Part shown: in pieces, positions 34,659 through 43,744 of the stretch
How positions within the stretch are numbered: position 1 is the stretch's first letter
Layout of the letters: every line of letters begins with the position of its first letter
NCBI GenBank assembly: GCA_023228875.1
Contig: JALOAG010000002.1
Location: 124,001 to 188,000, forward strand
Reading direction: 5' to 3'
DNA length: 64,000 nucleotides
Origin: Bacteroidia bacterium
GTDB lineage: Bacteria > Bacteroidota > Bacteroidia > NS11-12g > UBA955
The notes under the pieces: generated by a model
Told to the model about the DNA's origin: nothing
The model's database searches: none
What the model saw: only the letters and a program-made list of their open reading frames with translations
Position numbers and translations under genes: made by a program

Positions 34659-36578
34659 ATGATTCATAGATTGCAGGTCAAATACCGAGTCGTGGCAGTT
34701 ATTGTTTTTATTGTCATTGTAATGGTTCAATGCAATCAACAAGGCAGTCAGCAAGTTCAAGATGCTCATACTGCTATCAATAGTCCTTATCTTAATCTCC
34801 ATGATTCCGTTAAATATGTTGGTAGTAATGTCTGTAGAGCTTGTCATGCAGACAAATTTGAGAGTTTTTCACATACTGAAATGGGGATGTCTTTTGGAAA
34901 GGCGACCAAGCAAAAGAGCAGCAGTTTTGGACACGGAAATGGATATGTTTATGACACACTCAAAGATTTGCATTACCTTTCATTTTGGGAAGGAGATGAT
35001 TTCTTTATAAAGGAATTTAGGATTGTGAATCAAGATACCGTCTATCAACGCAAAGAAAGGATTGATTATATAATAGGTTCGGGTCATCATACCAATTCAC
35101 ACATGATACAGCGAAACGGGTTTGTGTTTCAGGCTCCAATGACATTTTACACTCAAAATGAAATTTGGGATTTGCCACCCGGATTTAGAGGTAATAATTC
35201 AAGATTTGAAAGAAGGATTGAATCGGAATGTATGACGTGTCATAACGCATACCCTAAGCCGGATGCCTTGTCCTATAACAGATTTTTTGAAATTCCGGAA
35301 GGTATCAATTGTGAAAGGTGTCATGGACCGGGCGAATTGCATGTTGCACGCAGACAGTCAGCAGAATTTATTAATAACCCTCATCAATTTGACTCTTCTA
35401 TTGTAAACCCAAAACGGTTGCCGTACAATCTTCAGACAGATGTTTGTCAGCGTTGTCATTTACAAGGAAATAATGTGTTGAAACCGGGAAAAACCTTTTA
35501 TGATTTTAAGCCGGGTATGTCATTAAGCTCTGTTTTTACAGTATTTGCACCCAACTATAGCGAAGCAGAAGAGTTTCGTATGGGGGCACATTCAGAAAGA
35601 CTGCAAATGAGTCAATGTTTTATTGTTTCTAACAAGGGTAATACCGAATCATATAATCCGGAATTGAGTTTTACTTGTATTACCTGTCACGACCCGCATG
35701 TGAGTGTACGCACTATGCAAGATGACCATTTTAATCAAACTTGTAAATCTTGCCACACGACACCCAAGACTGTTTGTTCCGAAATGGTTGAAAATATTCG
35801 GTTAAAAAACAATAATTGTGTGTCATGTCACATGCCCAGAACAGGGGCTGTCGATATTCCTCACGTTACGGTGCATGACCATTACATACGTAAAAATTAT
35901 GACAATAAAGGTGCTGCCGGAAAAGGTAAGTTGTTGGGGTTAAGACCTATAAATACAAAGCAAGCAGATGTTGCTTCAACTTTTGTGGGTTATGTGTCAT
36001 ATTATGAAAAATTTGAACAAAATCCTTTGTATCTAGCTAAAGCAAAAGAACTTTATGACCAGTTAGGAAACTCTCAATATGCGTTGGTGTTAAAGATTTA
36101 TTACCACTACACATCCAATGAATTCACTGCAATTACCCTACTTGCAGGAAAAATTCAGGAGGATTCAGTAAAAGATGGATGGACTTATTATAGGGTTGCA
36201 AAAGCATTTGAGAACACCCATAATCCAAAGACCGCTATCCAATGGATGGATAGAGCTGTTAAGCTCAAATCCACTTTTTCACCTTTTTGGGATGCTCTAA
36301 TTTCATTAGAAATTGATACACGTCAATATGCCAAAGCACAACAAAGTCTCTACAACGTCTTGGAACTTGATTCTCGCGATGATGTAGCCATGGGGTTGCA
36401 GGCAAAATTGTATTATCTGACGGGTGATATCAAGAATGCTAATCAAACTGCACTCAGAACACTTAAACTCAACCCTGATAATTTTGTTGCGCTTGAAATT
36501 CTAATAAGAATTGCTGATGCAAGCGGTACGAAACCACCGTTATATGATTATTGGAAGCAAAGATTATCAAAAGGATAG
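34659..36578 (+). CDS. Heptaheme c-type cytochrome lipoprotein with TPR tail
   Basis: A 639-aa protein. A lipoprotein signal ends VMVQC (Cys about residue 25). Seven CXXCH heme sites follow: CRACH (about 59), CMTCH, CERCH, CQRCH, CITCH, CKSCH and CVSCH (about 390). The spacing resembles the cytochrome c554-like multiheme family. The C-terminal third (about 450-635) is heme-free and holds two to three TPR-like helical repeats such as NQTALRTLKLNPDNFVALEI. It would be a periplasm- or surface-anchored electron carrier or multiheme reductase matured by a Ccm system. The electron partner is unknown. I used ATG 34659; a TTG at 34644 is in frame. Confidence 0.85.
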   Translation: MIHRLQVKYRVVAVIVFIVIVMVQCNQQGSQQVQDAHTAINSPYLNLHDSVKYVGSNVCRACHADKFESFSHTEMGMSFGKATKQKSSSFGHGNGYVYDTLKDLHYLSFWEGDDFFIKEFRIVNQDTVYQRKERIDYIIGSGHHTNSHMIQRNGFVFQAPMTFYTQNEIWDLPPGFRGNNSRFERRIESECMTCHNAYPKPDALSYNRFFEIPEGINCERCHGPGELHVARRQSAEFINNPHQFDSSIVNPKRLPYNLQTDVCQRCHLQGNNVLKPGKTFYDFKPGMSLSSVFTVFAPNYSEAEEFRMGAHSERLQMSQCFIVSNKGNTESYNPELSFTCITCHDPHVSVRTMQDDHFNQTCKSCHTTPKTVCSEMVENIRLKNNNCVSCHMPRTGAVDIPHVTVHDHYIRKNYDNKGAAGKGKLLGLRPINTKQADVASTFVGYVSYYEKFEQNPLYLAKAKELYDQLGNSQYALVLKIYYHYTSNEFTAITLLAGKIQEDSVKDGWTYYRVAKAFENTHNPKTAIQWMDRAVKLKSTFSPFWDALISLEIDTRQYAKAQQSLYNVLELDSRDDVAMGLQAKLYYLTGDIKNANQTALRTLKLNPDNFVALEILIRIADASGTKPPLYDYWKQRLSKG

Positions 36579-36628
36579 CACCGTGTTTTTTATCCGTATG
36601 TGCATTTCAAAATGCAATTTAATATTGT

Positions 36629-36636
36629 TACTTTTG
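36629..36636 (+). promoter_or_regulatory. -7 promoter element for the 36.6-42.8 kb gene cluster
   Basis: TACTTTTG (TAnnTTTG), 24 nt before the ATG of the alpha-oxoamine synthase gene. Confidence 0.55.
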
Positions 36637-36660
36637 CGGCACAAAATTTAACACAAAGCA

Positions 36661-37914
36661 ATGGCAGATATATTTAAAAAATTTCAAGAGAATATGGGTC
36701 CTTTGGGAACATATCATAAAGAGGCACACGGATATTTTACTTTCCCAAAATTGGAAGGAGAGATTTCAAATAGAATGGTGTTTAGAGGGAAAAAATTATT
36801 GATTTGGAGTTTGAACAACTACCTTGGATTGGCAAATTTACCTGAGGTAAGAAAAGTAGATGCAGACTCTGCTAAAGAATTTGGACTTGCCTTGCCTATG
36901 GGGGCGAGAATGATGAGCGGTAACTCAGATAATCATGAACTCCTTGAAAAAAATCTTGCAGACTTTGTAAAAAAAGAAGATTGTTTTCTGTTGAATTATG
37001 GATATCAAGGTGTGGTGTCTATTATTGATGCGATTGTAGGTCGTCATGATGTCATTGTGTATGATGCTGAATCACATGCTTGTATTATTGATGGAGTGCG
37101 TTTACATGCAGGAAAGAGATTTGTATATACACACAACAACATAGAAAGTCTTGAAAAGCAATTAGGACATGCTCAAAAAGTTGTTGAGCAGACCGGAGGT
37201 GGTATATTAGTAATTACAGAAGGTGTATTTGGAATGACAGGCAGCCAAGGAAAGCTAAAAGAAATCACGGCATTGAAAAAGAAATATGAGTTTAGATTGT
37301 TTGTTGATGATGCTCACGGTTTTGGAACCATGGGATCAAGTGGGGCAGGAACAGGAGAAGAACAAGGAGTGCAAGATGAAATTGATTTATACTTCTCAAC
37401 ATTTGCCAAGTCTATTGCATTAATTGGTGCGTTTGTAGCAGGTAAAAAGCCTGTGATTGACTATTTAAGATATAATATGCGTTCTCAGATTTTTGCAAAA
37501 TCACTGCCTATGCCTATTGTCGTTTCTGCTATCAAACGTCTTGAATTGCTTAGAACACAGCCGGAGCATAAGGAAAAACTTTGGACTATTGTGCGTGCAT
37601 TGCAGAATGGATTAAAACAAGCAGGGTTCAACATAGGAAATACTAACACCCCTGTTACTCCTGTGATGCTTAATGGGACAGTAGAAGAAGCAACATATCT
37701 TACATTAGATTTAAGAGAGAATTTTAACATCTTCTGTTCTATTGTGGTTTATCCTGTTGTACCCAAAGGTGTAATCCTCCTCAGATTGATACCAACTGCT
37801 GCGCATACTTTGGATGATGTGAATGAGACTATTGCTGCATTTACTGAAGTTCAAAAGAGATTAAAAGCAGGTCAATATTCAGGTAAAAGTAAAATTGCAC
37901 AAGTAACACAGTAA
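36661..37914 (+). CDS. Alpha-oxoamine synthase, serine palmitoyltransferase-like
   Basis: A 417-aa PLP enzyme of fold type I. The PLP-binding Lys250 lies in STFAKSIALIG, and VDDAHGFG holds the Asp217 that contacts the pyridine nitrogen and the stacking His219. GPLGTYHKEAHGYFTFPKLE and WSLNNYLGLANLPEVRK at the N-terminus match the Bacteroidota enzymes that condense serine with a long acyl-CoA to start sphingolipid synthesis. The related cysteate enzyme that makes capnine in gliding relatives is an alternative I cannot exclude. It probably heads an operon with the HU-SPOR gene 34 bp downstream. Confidence 0.8.
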   Translation: MADIFKKFQENMGPLGTYHKEAHGYFTFPKLEGEISNRMVFRGKKLLIWSLNNYLGLANLPEVRKVDADSAKEFGLALPMGARMMSGNSDNHELLEKNLADFVKKEDCFLLNYGYQGVVSIIDAIVGRHDVIVYDAESHACIIDGVRLHAGKRFVYTHNNIESLEKQLGHAQKVVEQTGGGILVITEGVFGMTGSQGKLKEITALKKKYEFRLFVDDAHGFGTMGSSGAGTGEEQGVQDEIDLYFSTFAKSIALIGAFVAGKKPVIDYLRYNMRSQIFAKSLPMPIVVSAIKRLELLRTQPEHKEKLWTIVRALQNGLKQAGFNIGNTNTPVTPVMLNGTVEEATYLTLDLRENFNIFCSIVVYPVVPKGVILLRLIPTAAHTLDDVNETIAAFTEVQKRLKAGQYSGKSKIAQVTQ

Positions 37915-37948
37915 TTTTTTATTTTTGTTTGCTCTAAGACACTCGCTC

Positions 37949-39049
37949 ATGATAAATCCGGAAAATAATATTCAGAGTCTTTTATATGATAACGACTGTG
38001 TTATCATTCCTGACTTTGGAGGTTTTATCAAGAGAGAGAATCCTACTGTGCTTGATAAGTATGCGAACTCTATTAAGCCACAGGGAACTACTTTGTTTTT
38101 TAATGTTGCCTTACAGCAAAATGATGGCTTATTGGCAAACCATATTGCATCCGAAAAGTCTATTTCATATCAAAATGCAATTGATTTATTAACCCAATGG
38201 GTGAAAGATACTGAAAGACAAATTACGTTAGACGGTAGATTTACTTTTGGAATTTTGGGAACATTTTTCGTCAATGCAGAAGGTAAGAAATGGTTTTCAC
38301 CGAATCCATCCTTAAATTTTTCAAGAAAAACTTTTGGACTTGAAACAATAATTGCAAAGGCAATAATCAAAGATGTTTCGCAAACACATAAAAAAGAAGA
38401 AGCATTAAGTGCACAGTATGAAAAGGAAGTTGTTCAACCCACATTGCAACTTGCACAACAGAACAAGAAAAAACGCTTGCCTTTAAAAATAGCAGCTTCT
38501 TTGCTTCTCCTTATCGGAGTAGGAGCTGCATTGTATATTACTGTTTTTAATAACAATAGTTTTGAGTTGTTTCAACAAGCAAGGATTATCCCAATGGCAG
38601 ATACGGCTCCCGTTGTAATAAATGAAGAAACAAATCAACAGGAAGAAAACATTTTTCTTGAAGATTCTGCTGATATGCCTGATGAAAGTGAAGTTATTGA
38701 AGACACAACTACAATAGAATCTCCGATTCAAGAAGAAACAATAAATGAAATAAATACTGAGCAGGGTGTGCAAAATTTTGTACAACCTGCGACAAATGAT
38801 GTAGATGAAAATCTTGGCGAAGAAGGTATTTACACTATTTTGGCAGGTGCATTTCTGCATGAAGATAACGCACAAAGAAGAGTGGAAGTTTTAAAACAAA
38901 ACGGATTTGATGTTTTTCCTGTTAAGCCTGAAGATAGTAGGCTGACAAGAATTCAGTGCGGAAAATTCTCTTCAATAGAAGCAGCAGAAATGTACTTGCA
39001 AGCAGTTCAAAAAGTAATACCTCAAGCACACATCACATCATTTAAATAA
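37949..39049 (+). CDS. HU-like domain, transmembrane helix, SPOR domain protein
   Basis: A 366-aa protein. Residues about 1-145 match the Bacteroidota HU-CCDC81-type module (YDNDCVIIPDFGGFIKRE, then ERQITLDGRFTFGILGTFF). A basic stretch KKKRLPLK precedes one membrane helix (about 177-197), an acidic Glu/Asp-rich linker (about 205-290) and a C-terminal SPOR domain (about 293-366, YTILAGAFLHEDNAQRR). The layout puts an HU-like fold in the cytoplasm and a denuded-glycan-binding domain in the periplasm. It lies 3 bp before exbB. ATG 37949 is preferred to TTG 37925. Confidence 0.82.
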   Translation: MINPENNIQSLLYDNDCVIIPDFGGFIKRENPTVLDKYANSIKPQGTTLFFNVALQQNDGLLANHIASEKSISYQNAIDLLTQWVKDTERQITLDGRFTFGILGTFFVNAEGKKWFSPNPSLNFSRKTFGLETIIAKAIIKDVSQTHKKEEALSAQYEKEVVQPTLQLAQQNKKKRLPLKIAASLLLLIGVGAALYITVFNNNSFELFQQARIIPMADTAPVVINEETNQQEENIFLEDSADMPDESEVIEDTTTIESPIQEETINEINTEQGVQNFVQPATNDVDENLGEEGIYTILAGAFLHEDNAQRRVEVLKQNGFDVFPVKPEDSRLTRIQCGKFSSIEAAEMYLQAVQKVIPQAHITSFK

Positions 39050-39052
39050 TAC

Positions 39053-39763
39053 ATGAATCAACTATTCTTATTCACATTACTGCAAATCCAACAAGCGGAA
39101 GGAACAGTAGAAGCGGTTGTAAACACCGCACCCCAAGACGAAGAACTTAGACTTTGGGATTTAATGCTCACCGGTGGTCCTATAATGATTCCAATCGGGT
39201 TGATGCTCATTTTCGCCATTTATTTAATGACCGAACGATATCTAAATATCAAAAGAGCGGGTAAGTTAGACCCTAATTTTATGGCTACCATAAAGGATAT
39301 GGTGTTGAATGACAATATAGCCGGAGCTCAAAAGTTATGTGAAAAAACAGATTCACCGGCTGCACGAATGGTTGCAAAAGGTATTTCTCGCATTGGCAGA
39401 CCCTTGAACGATATTAGTGCGGCTGTTGAAAATACAGGTAAGTTAGAAATTTACAAATTAGAAAAGAGGATGCCTTTCCTCGCTACCATCGCAGGAGCAG
39501 CGCCAATGCTTGGTTTCTTAGGTACTGTTACAGGAATGATTCTTACTTTCCATTCATTAGCACTTGCAGGAGATTCTGTAACTCCCGGTGATTTAAGTTC
39601 CGGGTTATATCAAGCAATGGTTACTACAGTTGCGGGGCTTATTGTGGGTATTTTAGCTTATTTAGGATATAACTTGCTAACAGGTATGATTGAAAAGGTA
39701 ATTTACAAAATGGAAGTTGCTTCAGTAGAATTTCTCGACCTGCTTCAGCAACCGGCTGAATAA
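39053..39763 (+). CDS. MotA/TolQ/ExbB proton-channel protein
   Basis: A 236-aa inner-membrane protein with three spans: about residues 43-62, and the pair at about 143-165 and 190-212 that forms the proton channel. The family stretch LATIAGAAPMLGFLGTVTGM (about 143-162) is intact. With the ExbD-like protein it would use the proton motive force to drive TonB- or Tol-type work across the envelope. It sits 3 bp after the HU-SPOR gene and 27 bp before exbD. Confidence 0.9.
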   Translation: MNQLFLFTLLQIQQAEGTVEAVVNTAPQDEELRLWDLMLTGGPIMIPIGLMLIFAIYLMTERYLNIKRAGKLDPNFMATIKDMVLNDNIAGAQKLCEKTDSPAARMVAKGISRIGRPLNDISAAVENTGKLEIYKLEKRMPFLATIAGAAPMLGFLGTVTGMILTFHSLALAGDSVTPGDLSSGLYQAMVTTVAGLIVGILAYLGYNLLTGMIEKVIYKMEVASVEFLDLLQQPAE

Positions 39764-39790
39764 TATTTGCTGACTTAATTTTATTGCATT

Positions 39791-40195
39791 ATGTCCTTAA
39801 AGAGAAAATCAAAAATCAGTACAGAATTCAGTATGTCGTCCATGACGGATATTGTATTCTTGTTGCTCATTTTCTTTATTTTGACTTCTTCGGTTGTTCG
39901 CGAACCAGTACTGAGAGTGTTGCTGCCCAAAGCAAATCCAGATAAAAAATTGACAACTAAAAGTATTAAAGTAGCTGTTACTGATGATGGCAGGTATTCA
40001 GTGGATGATAAAATTTTATCTTATGACAATTTACCTTCTGCCATACAAGCAGCATTAAGCAGTAACCCTGAAGCGGTTGTTGCTGTCTATGGTGATAAAC
40101 GAGTGCAATACGAGAGAGTAATGGAATTGGTGAAAATGGCGGATGATATGGGAGCAAAAGTTGTACTTGCATTGGAAAAGGATACGAAAAAGTAG
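39791..40195 (+). CDS. ExbD/TolR-family biopolymer transport protein
   Basis: A 134-aa bitopic protein. The single span starts SSMTDIVFLLLIFFILTSSV (about residues 16-35) and contains the conserved Asp20 that carries protons in ExbD/TolR. The periplasmic domain follows (about 45-134). It forms the motor with the ExbB-like protein just upstream. The TonB-like gene follows after 34 bp. Confidence 0.92.
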   Translation: MSLKRKSKISTEFSMSSMTDIVFLLLIFFILTSSVVREPVLRVLLPKANPDKKLTTKSIKVAVTDDGRYSVDDKILSYDNLPSAIQAALSSNPEAVVAVYGDKRVQYERVMELVKMADDMGAKVVLALEKDTKK

Positions 40196-40229
40196 ATAGC
40201 TTACGTTTCAACTAAAAACATGTTCAATT

Positions 40230-41057
40230 ATGCAAGTATTTTCAAGTAAAAACGAAAAAGAAGATAAAGTCAAAGCTGGTTTTTTTACCGGTATTATGAC
40301 GTTGTTACTGATCTTACTTTTGATTTTTGCAGGATTTCGCAATGCCCTAAATGAGGACAGTGAAGAAGGTGGCGGTGGAGTTGAAGTACAAATGGGAGAC
40401 CCCAATCACGGTGGACCTGATAATAGTCCTGCCAGTGAAAGAGTTGTACCTGTGCAACCACAGCAAATTGAACCGGATGATAATTTTACCACCAATCAAA
40501 ATGATGGTGTTACCCTGAATAATAAAAAAGATAAACCGCGTCAGACACAAACGACACCACAAACACAAGAACAACCTAAGCAGCCTGAACCACAAATATC
40601 AAATGATTTAGATAATTTATTTAAGTCATCAAAAGACAGCAAAGGTCAAGGAAACGGTCAAAATACCGGTACACAAGGTAATCCCGATGGTAAAGGTAAT
40701 TCGCCAACGGGAGGCAGCGGAGGAGGAGGTGATGGTGTAGGTTCCGGTTCAGGTTCGGGAACTGGAGATGGGTTCAAATTGGGACAAGGGTTTGGAAATC
40801 GTAGAATAAGTTTTGCGCCTACTATCAGAAGTGCATGCACCAATGCCAAAGGTGGTCGTGTAGTTTTTAAAGTAGAAGTAGCACCGAATGGCACAGTAGT
40901 AAATGTGCTTAATCCCACTACAGGTGAAAGAGGTACTAATGTTTCCGATCCCTGCTTAATGGCTGAAGCGGTTGCCTTAGTGAAGAAGGTAAAACTGTCC
41001 TCTTCTAATGAAAATATGAATACCATTGGTGAAATCACCATTACCATTAAAAATTAA
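40230..41057 (+). CDS. TonB-like energy-transducing protein
   Basis: A 275-aa protein. A short basic cytoplasmic start and one membrane helix (about residues 18-36, GFFTGIMTLLLILLLIFAGF) lead into a long low-complexity periplasmic linker (about 45-190) rich in Pro/Gln, then Gly/Ser/Asn. A C-terminal domain of about 85 residues (GGRVVFKVEVAPNGTVVNVL, then MAEAVALVKKVKLS) resembles TonB. It would complete the ExbB-ExbD complex encoded upstream. The linker is longer and more Gly-rich than in classical TonB. A TolA-like role is an alternative. Confidence 0.8.
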   Translation: MQVFSSKNEKEDKVKAGFFTGIMTLLLILLLIFAGFRNALNEDSEEGGGGVEVQMGDPNHGGPDNSPASERVVPVQPQQIEPDDNFTTNQNDGVTLNNKKDKPRQTQTTPQTQEQPKQPEPQISNDLDNLFKSSKDSKGQGNGQNTGTQGNPDGKGNSPTGGSGGGGDGVGSGSGSGTGDGFKLGQGFGNRRISFAPTIRSACTNAKGGRVVFKVEVAPNGTVVNVLNPTTGERGTNVSDPCLMAEAVALVKKVKLSSSNENMNTIGEITITIKN

Positions 41058-41068
41058 CCGTATTCTTT

Positions 41069-42337
41069 GTGAACAATCTTAAACAGGAAGAGTTTAACCA
41101 AACTGTTGAGTATCTGTTCTCAAAATTGCCGATTTTCTCTCGTGATGGAAGTAAAGCATTAAAATATTCGCTTGAAAATATAACTAAACTTTCAGCAGCG
41201 CTTGAAAATCCGCATGAGCACTTCAAATCGGTACATATTGCCGGTACAAACGGCAAAGGATCAGTTAGTCATTCAGTTGCAGCAGTTTTACAGGCTAATG
41301 GCTATAAAACAGGATTGTACACTTCGCCTCATCTAACCGACTTTAGAGAAAGAATGAGGGTTGATGGTGTAATGGCGTCACAAGAGTTTGTAGTGAATTT
41401 TGTAAAGCAGCACAAAACGATGATTGAAGAGCTGCGACCATCTTTTTTTGAGATTACGCAGGTAATCGCTTTTTCTTGGTTTGCCGAACAAAAAATCGAT
41501 GTGGCAGTAATCGAGACAGGGCTTGGCGGCAGATTAGATTCAACCAATATTATTTGTCCGCAACTGTCCGTTATTACGAATATTTCTTTTGACCATACGG
41601 ACATATTGGGTGATACACTTGAAAAAATAGCTACTGAGAAAGCCGGAATAATCAAAAACCGTGTCCCTGTAGTAATAGGCAGGTATCAACCGGATATTCA
41701 TTTTATTTTTGAAAATAAAGCCAAACAAACCAACAGCAGATTGTATTTATCAAAGGATATTGTGAAAGAGGAAAGCAATTTTGAGTTTCAATTAAAAGGC
41801 AATTATCAAAAGGAAAATATCAAAACAATTTTAGCAACCATCCAAATCTTAGAGTCGGATTGCGGATTTGAATTTAAAAATGAAAATATTCTATATGCAC
41901 TTACACATGTAAAAGAACTGACTGGGCTGAGAGGTAGGTGGGATATTTTGGGTGAGAACCCTAAAATTATTGCGGATACAGGTCATAACGAAGATGGACT
42001 TAAATTTGTGGTTGAACAGTTAATGGCAGAACGATTTTCCAAACTTCACTTTGTAATAGGAATGATGCAGGATAAAAAGAGAGATAAAATATGGAATATT
42101 TTACCCCTAAATGCAACCTATTATTATTGTAAACCTAATGTGCCGAGAGGGCTGAATGAAATTGAATTGAGAAAAGAAGGAGTGGAGCATGGATTAAACG
42201 GTAATGCATATTCGAGTTGCCATGAAGCATTAGAACAGGCAATAAAAATGGCAGCAAACACAGATTTGATTTTTATAGGAGGAAGTACATTTGTGGTTGC
42301 AGAGTTAATTGAGTCTCCATTATTAAAAAGAGCATAG
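41069..42337 (+). CDS. folC: Folylpolyglutamate synthase / dihydrofolate synthase
   Basis: A 422-aa Mur-ligase-fold enzyme that adds glutamate to folates (and in bifunctional forms makes dihydrofolate). The P-loop reads HIAGTNGKGSVSHSVAAVL (about residues 53-71), followed by YTSPHLTDFRERMRVDG (about 82-98) and the central ETGLGGRLDSTN (about 151-162). The C-terminal domain starts around TGLRGRWDILGENP. The start is GTG 41069; no ATG is available at the right place. It is 11 bp downstream of the TonB-like gene and overlaps nothing. Confidence 0.94.
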   Translation: MNNLKQEEFNQTVEYLFSKLPIFSRDGSKALKYSLENITKLSAALENPHEHFKSVHIAGTNGKGSVSHSVAAVLQANGYKTGLYTSPHLTDFRERMRVDGVMASQEFVVNFVKQHKTMIEELRPSFFEITQVIAFSWFAEQKIDVAVIETGLGGRLDSTNIICPQLSVITNISFDHTDILGDTLEKIATEKAGIIKNRVPVVIGRYQPDIHFIFENKAKQTNSRLYLSKDIVKEESNFEFQLKGNYQKENIKTILATIQILESDCGFEFKNENILYALTHVKELTGLRGRWDILGENPKIIADTGHNEDGLKFVVEQLMAERFSKLHFVIGMMQDKKRDKIWNILPLNATYYYCKPNVPRGLNEIELRKEGVEHGLNGNAYSSCHEALEQAIKMAANTDLIFIGGSTFVVAELIESPLLKRA

Positions 42338-42811
42338 ATGAATAAGCCAGAAAAGACCAAACTTATTGTTTATACCGATGGTGCTGCGCGAGGCAATCCC
42401 GGACCCGGAGGATATGGCGCAGTATTAATTTATGGAGATAAACAGCTTGAAATTTCTGAAGGATTCCGAAATACTACCAATAATCGCATGGAATTAATGG
42501 CAGTGATTGAGGCACTTAAGAAACTCAAAAGAATTAATATGGATATTGCTGTTTATACAGATAGCAAATATGTGTGTGATGCTGTCAACAAAGGGTGGTT
42601 AAAATCATGGATTAAGACCGGTTTTAAAGACAAGAAGAATGTGGACTTGTGGAAGCAATTTTTAGAATTAGCGCAATTACACCACATTTCATTTCATTGG
42701 GTAAAAGGACATGATGGGAATGTTTATAATGAACGTTGCGATGTGTTGGCAACTACTGCTGCTGATAATTATCCAACAAAAATTGATATAGGGTATGAAA
42801 GTGGAAAATAA
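42338..42811 (+). CDS. rnhA: Ribonuclease HI
   Basis: A 157-aa enzyme that cuts RNA in RNA-DNA hybrids. The four acidic catalytic positions are in IVYTDGAARGNPGPGGYG (Asp about residue 11), MELMAVIEAL (Glu), VYTDSKYVCD (Asp) and ERCDVLATTA (Asp about 131). The basic handle with W residues (KGWLKSWIKTGFKDKKN) is present. Its ATG directly abuts the folC stop. It converges with the GSCFA gene, 1 bp apart. Confidence 0.95.
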   Translation: MNKPEKTKLIVYTDGAARGNPGPGGYGAVLIYGDKQLEISEGFRNTTNNRMELMAVIEALKKLKRINMDIAVYTDSKYVCDAVNKGWLKSWIKTGFKDKKNVDLWKQFLELAQLHHISFHWVKGHDGNVYNERCDVLATTAADNYPTKIDIGYESGK

Positions 42812-42812
42812 T

Positions 42813-43739
42813 CTAATGCCACTTCTTATTAAAACTCTCTAAAGCATTTTTGCGTTTTATTTCAAATTCTCGCCATTGAGGTGATTCAGGTTGTAATGCT
42901 TTATGTTTAAACATGGCATCTATTTTTCTCCATTCAGTAACATACTGTTTGGTTTGCTCAGCAAACAATTTACTGTGAAAAAAATCATATACGAACTCAA
43001 TTGCTTGTGCATTGGGATGTACCAAGTCTGAATGATAGAACCGATAATCTCTTAACACATCTGTAATCAGTTCAAACGCGGGGAAATAATATACGTTTGG
43101 ATGTTTAGCAATCAATTGTTGTATTGCTATTCTCAGTATTGCTTTGCTATGATTTGACTCTATTAATCCTTCTCTGACATACCTAACAGGGCTTATGCTA
43201 AGGTAAAATTCTTTGTCTGGACATTGAGTGATTAGGTTGTCCCATTGGTTCATAATGGTTGCTACATCTAACATTGATGTTTCAAAGTCAGATAAAGGTC
43301 TTTTATGGCAGTTGCCTACAATTTTACCCGTAGCCTTTGATTTATATACTTTGGCTGTCCCAAATGTTAAAAATATAAAATCACTATTGTTCAGTTGTTC
43401 AGCGGCATTTATAATTTCGTTGTTGATTTTTTGTAATGTGTTTTCTTGCGTAGTGTCTGAAAATGCTACATGATGCATTTCGCTATGCCAGAGATTATTG
43501 TGAAAAAACAAATCCTCTTTTAACAGTGTGCTTCCATTAAGACAATGGGCAAAAACATGTGCCATGCTGATTGGATTGTATAAAATGCCAAAAGGATTCT
43601 TAGTTACATTTAATCTGTTGAGTGATACTTGTTCTGCAATATTTTCAGCAAAACAAGAACCGAGAAAAAAGAGAGTACTCTTGGATTCTATCCTTTTGTT
43701 GGATTGAGGGTCCCAGTCGAAAGGCAGCACCCATTTCAT
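42813..43739 (-). CDS. GSCFA-domain protein
   Basis: A 308-aa protein. The family signature appears as FFLGSCFAENIAEQ (about residues 25-38), with further motifs NPFGILYNP (about 47-55) and DLVHPNAQAIEFVYDFF (about 258-274). The fold resembles SGNH-type hydrolases, with a Ser in GSCF and an Asp-xx-His pair in DLVHP, so an esterase or acyl/polysaccharide-modifying role is possible. It starts 5 bp after gatA and is probably co-transcribed with tatA and gatA. Confidence 0.85.
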   Translation of the reverse strand: MKWVLPFDWDPQSNKRIESKSTLFFLGSCFAENIAEQVSLNRLNVTKNPFGILYNPISMAHVFAHCLNGSTLLKEDLFFHNNLWHSEMHHVAFSDTTQENTLQKINNEIINAAEQLNNSDFIFLTFGTAKVYKSKATGKIVGNCHKRPLSDFETSMLDVATIMNQWDNLITQCPDKEFYLSISPVRYVREGLIESNHSKAILRIAIQQLIAKHPNVYYFPAFELITDVLRDYRFYHSDLVHPNAQAIEFVYDFFHSKLFAEQTKQYVTEWRKIDAMFKHKALQPESPQWREFEIKRKNALESFNKKWH

Positions 43740-43744
43740 AGAGT

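Noticed and set aside
40658..41047. 129-aa reading frame antisense to the TonB-like gene
   Set aside because: It is Pro-rich only because it mirrors the Gly/Ser-rich linker codons on the other strand; no start context, promoter or family signature.
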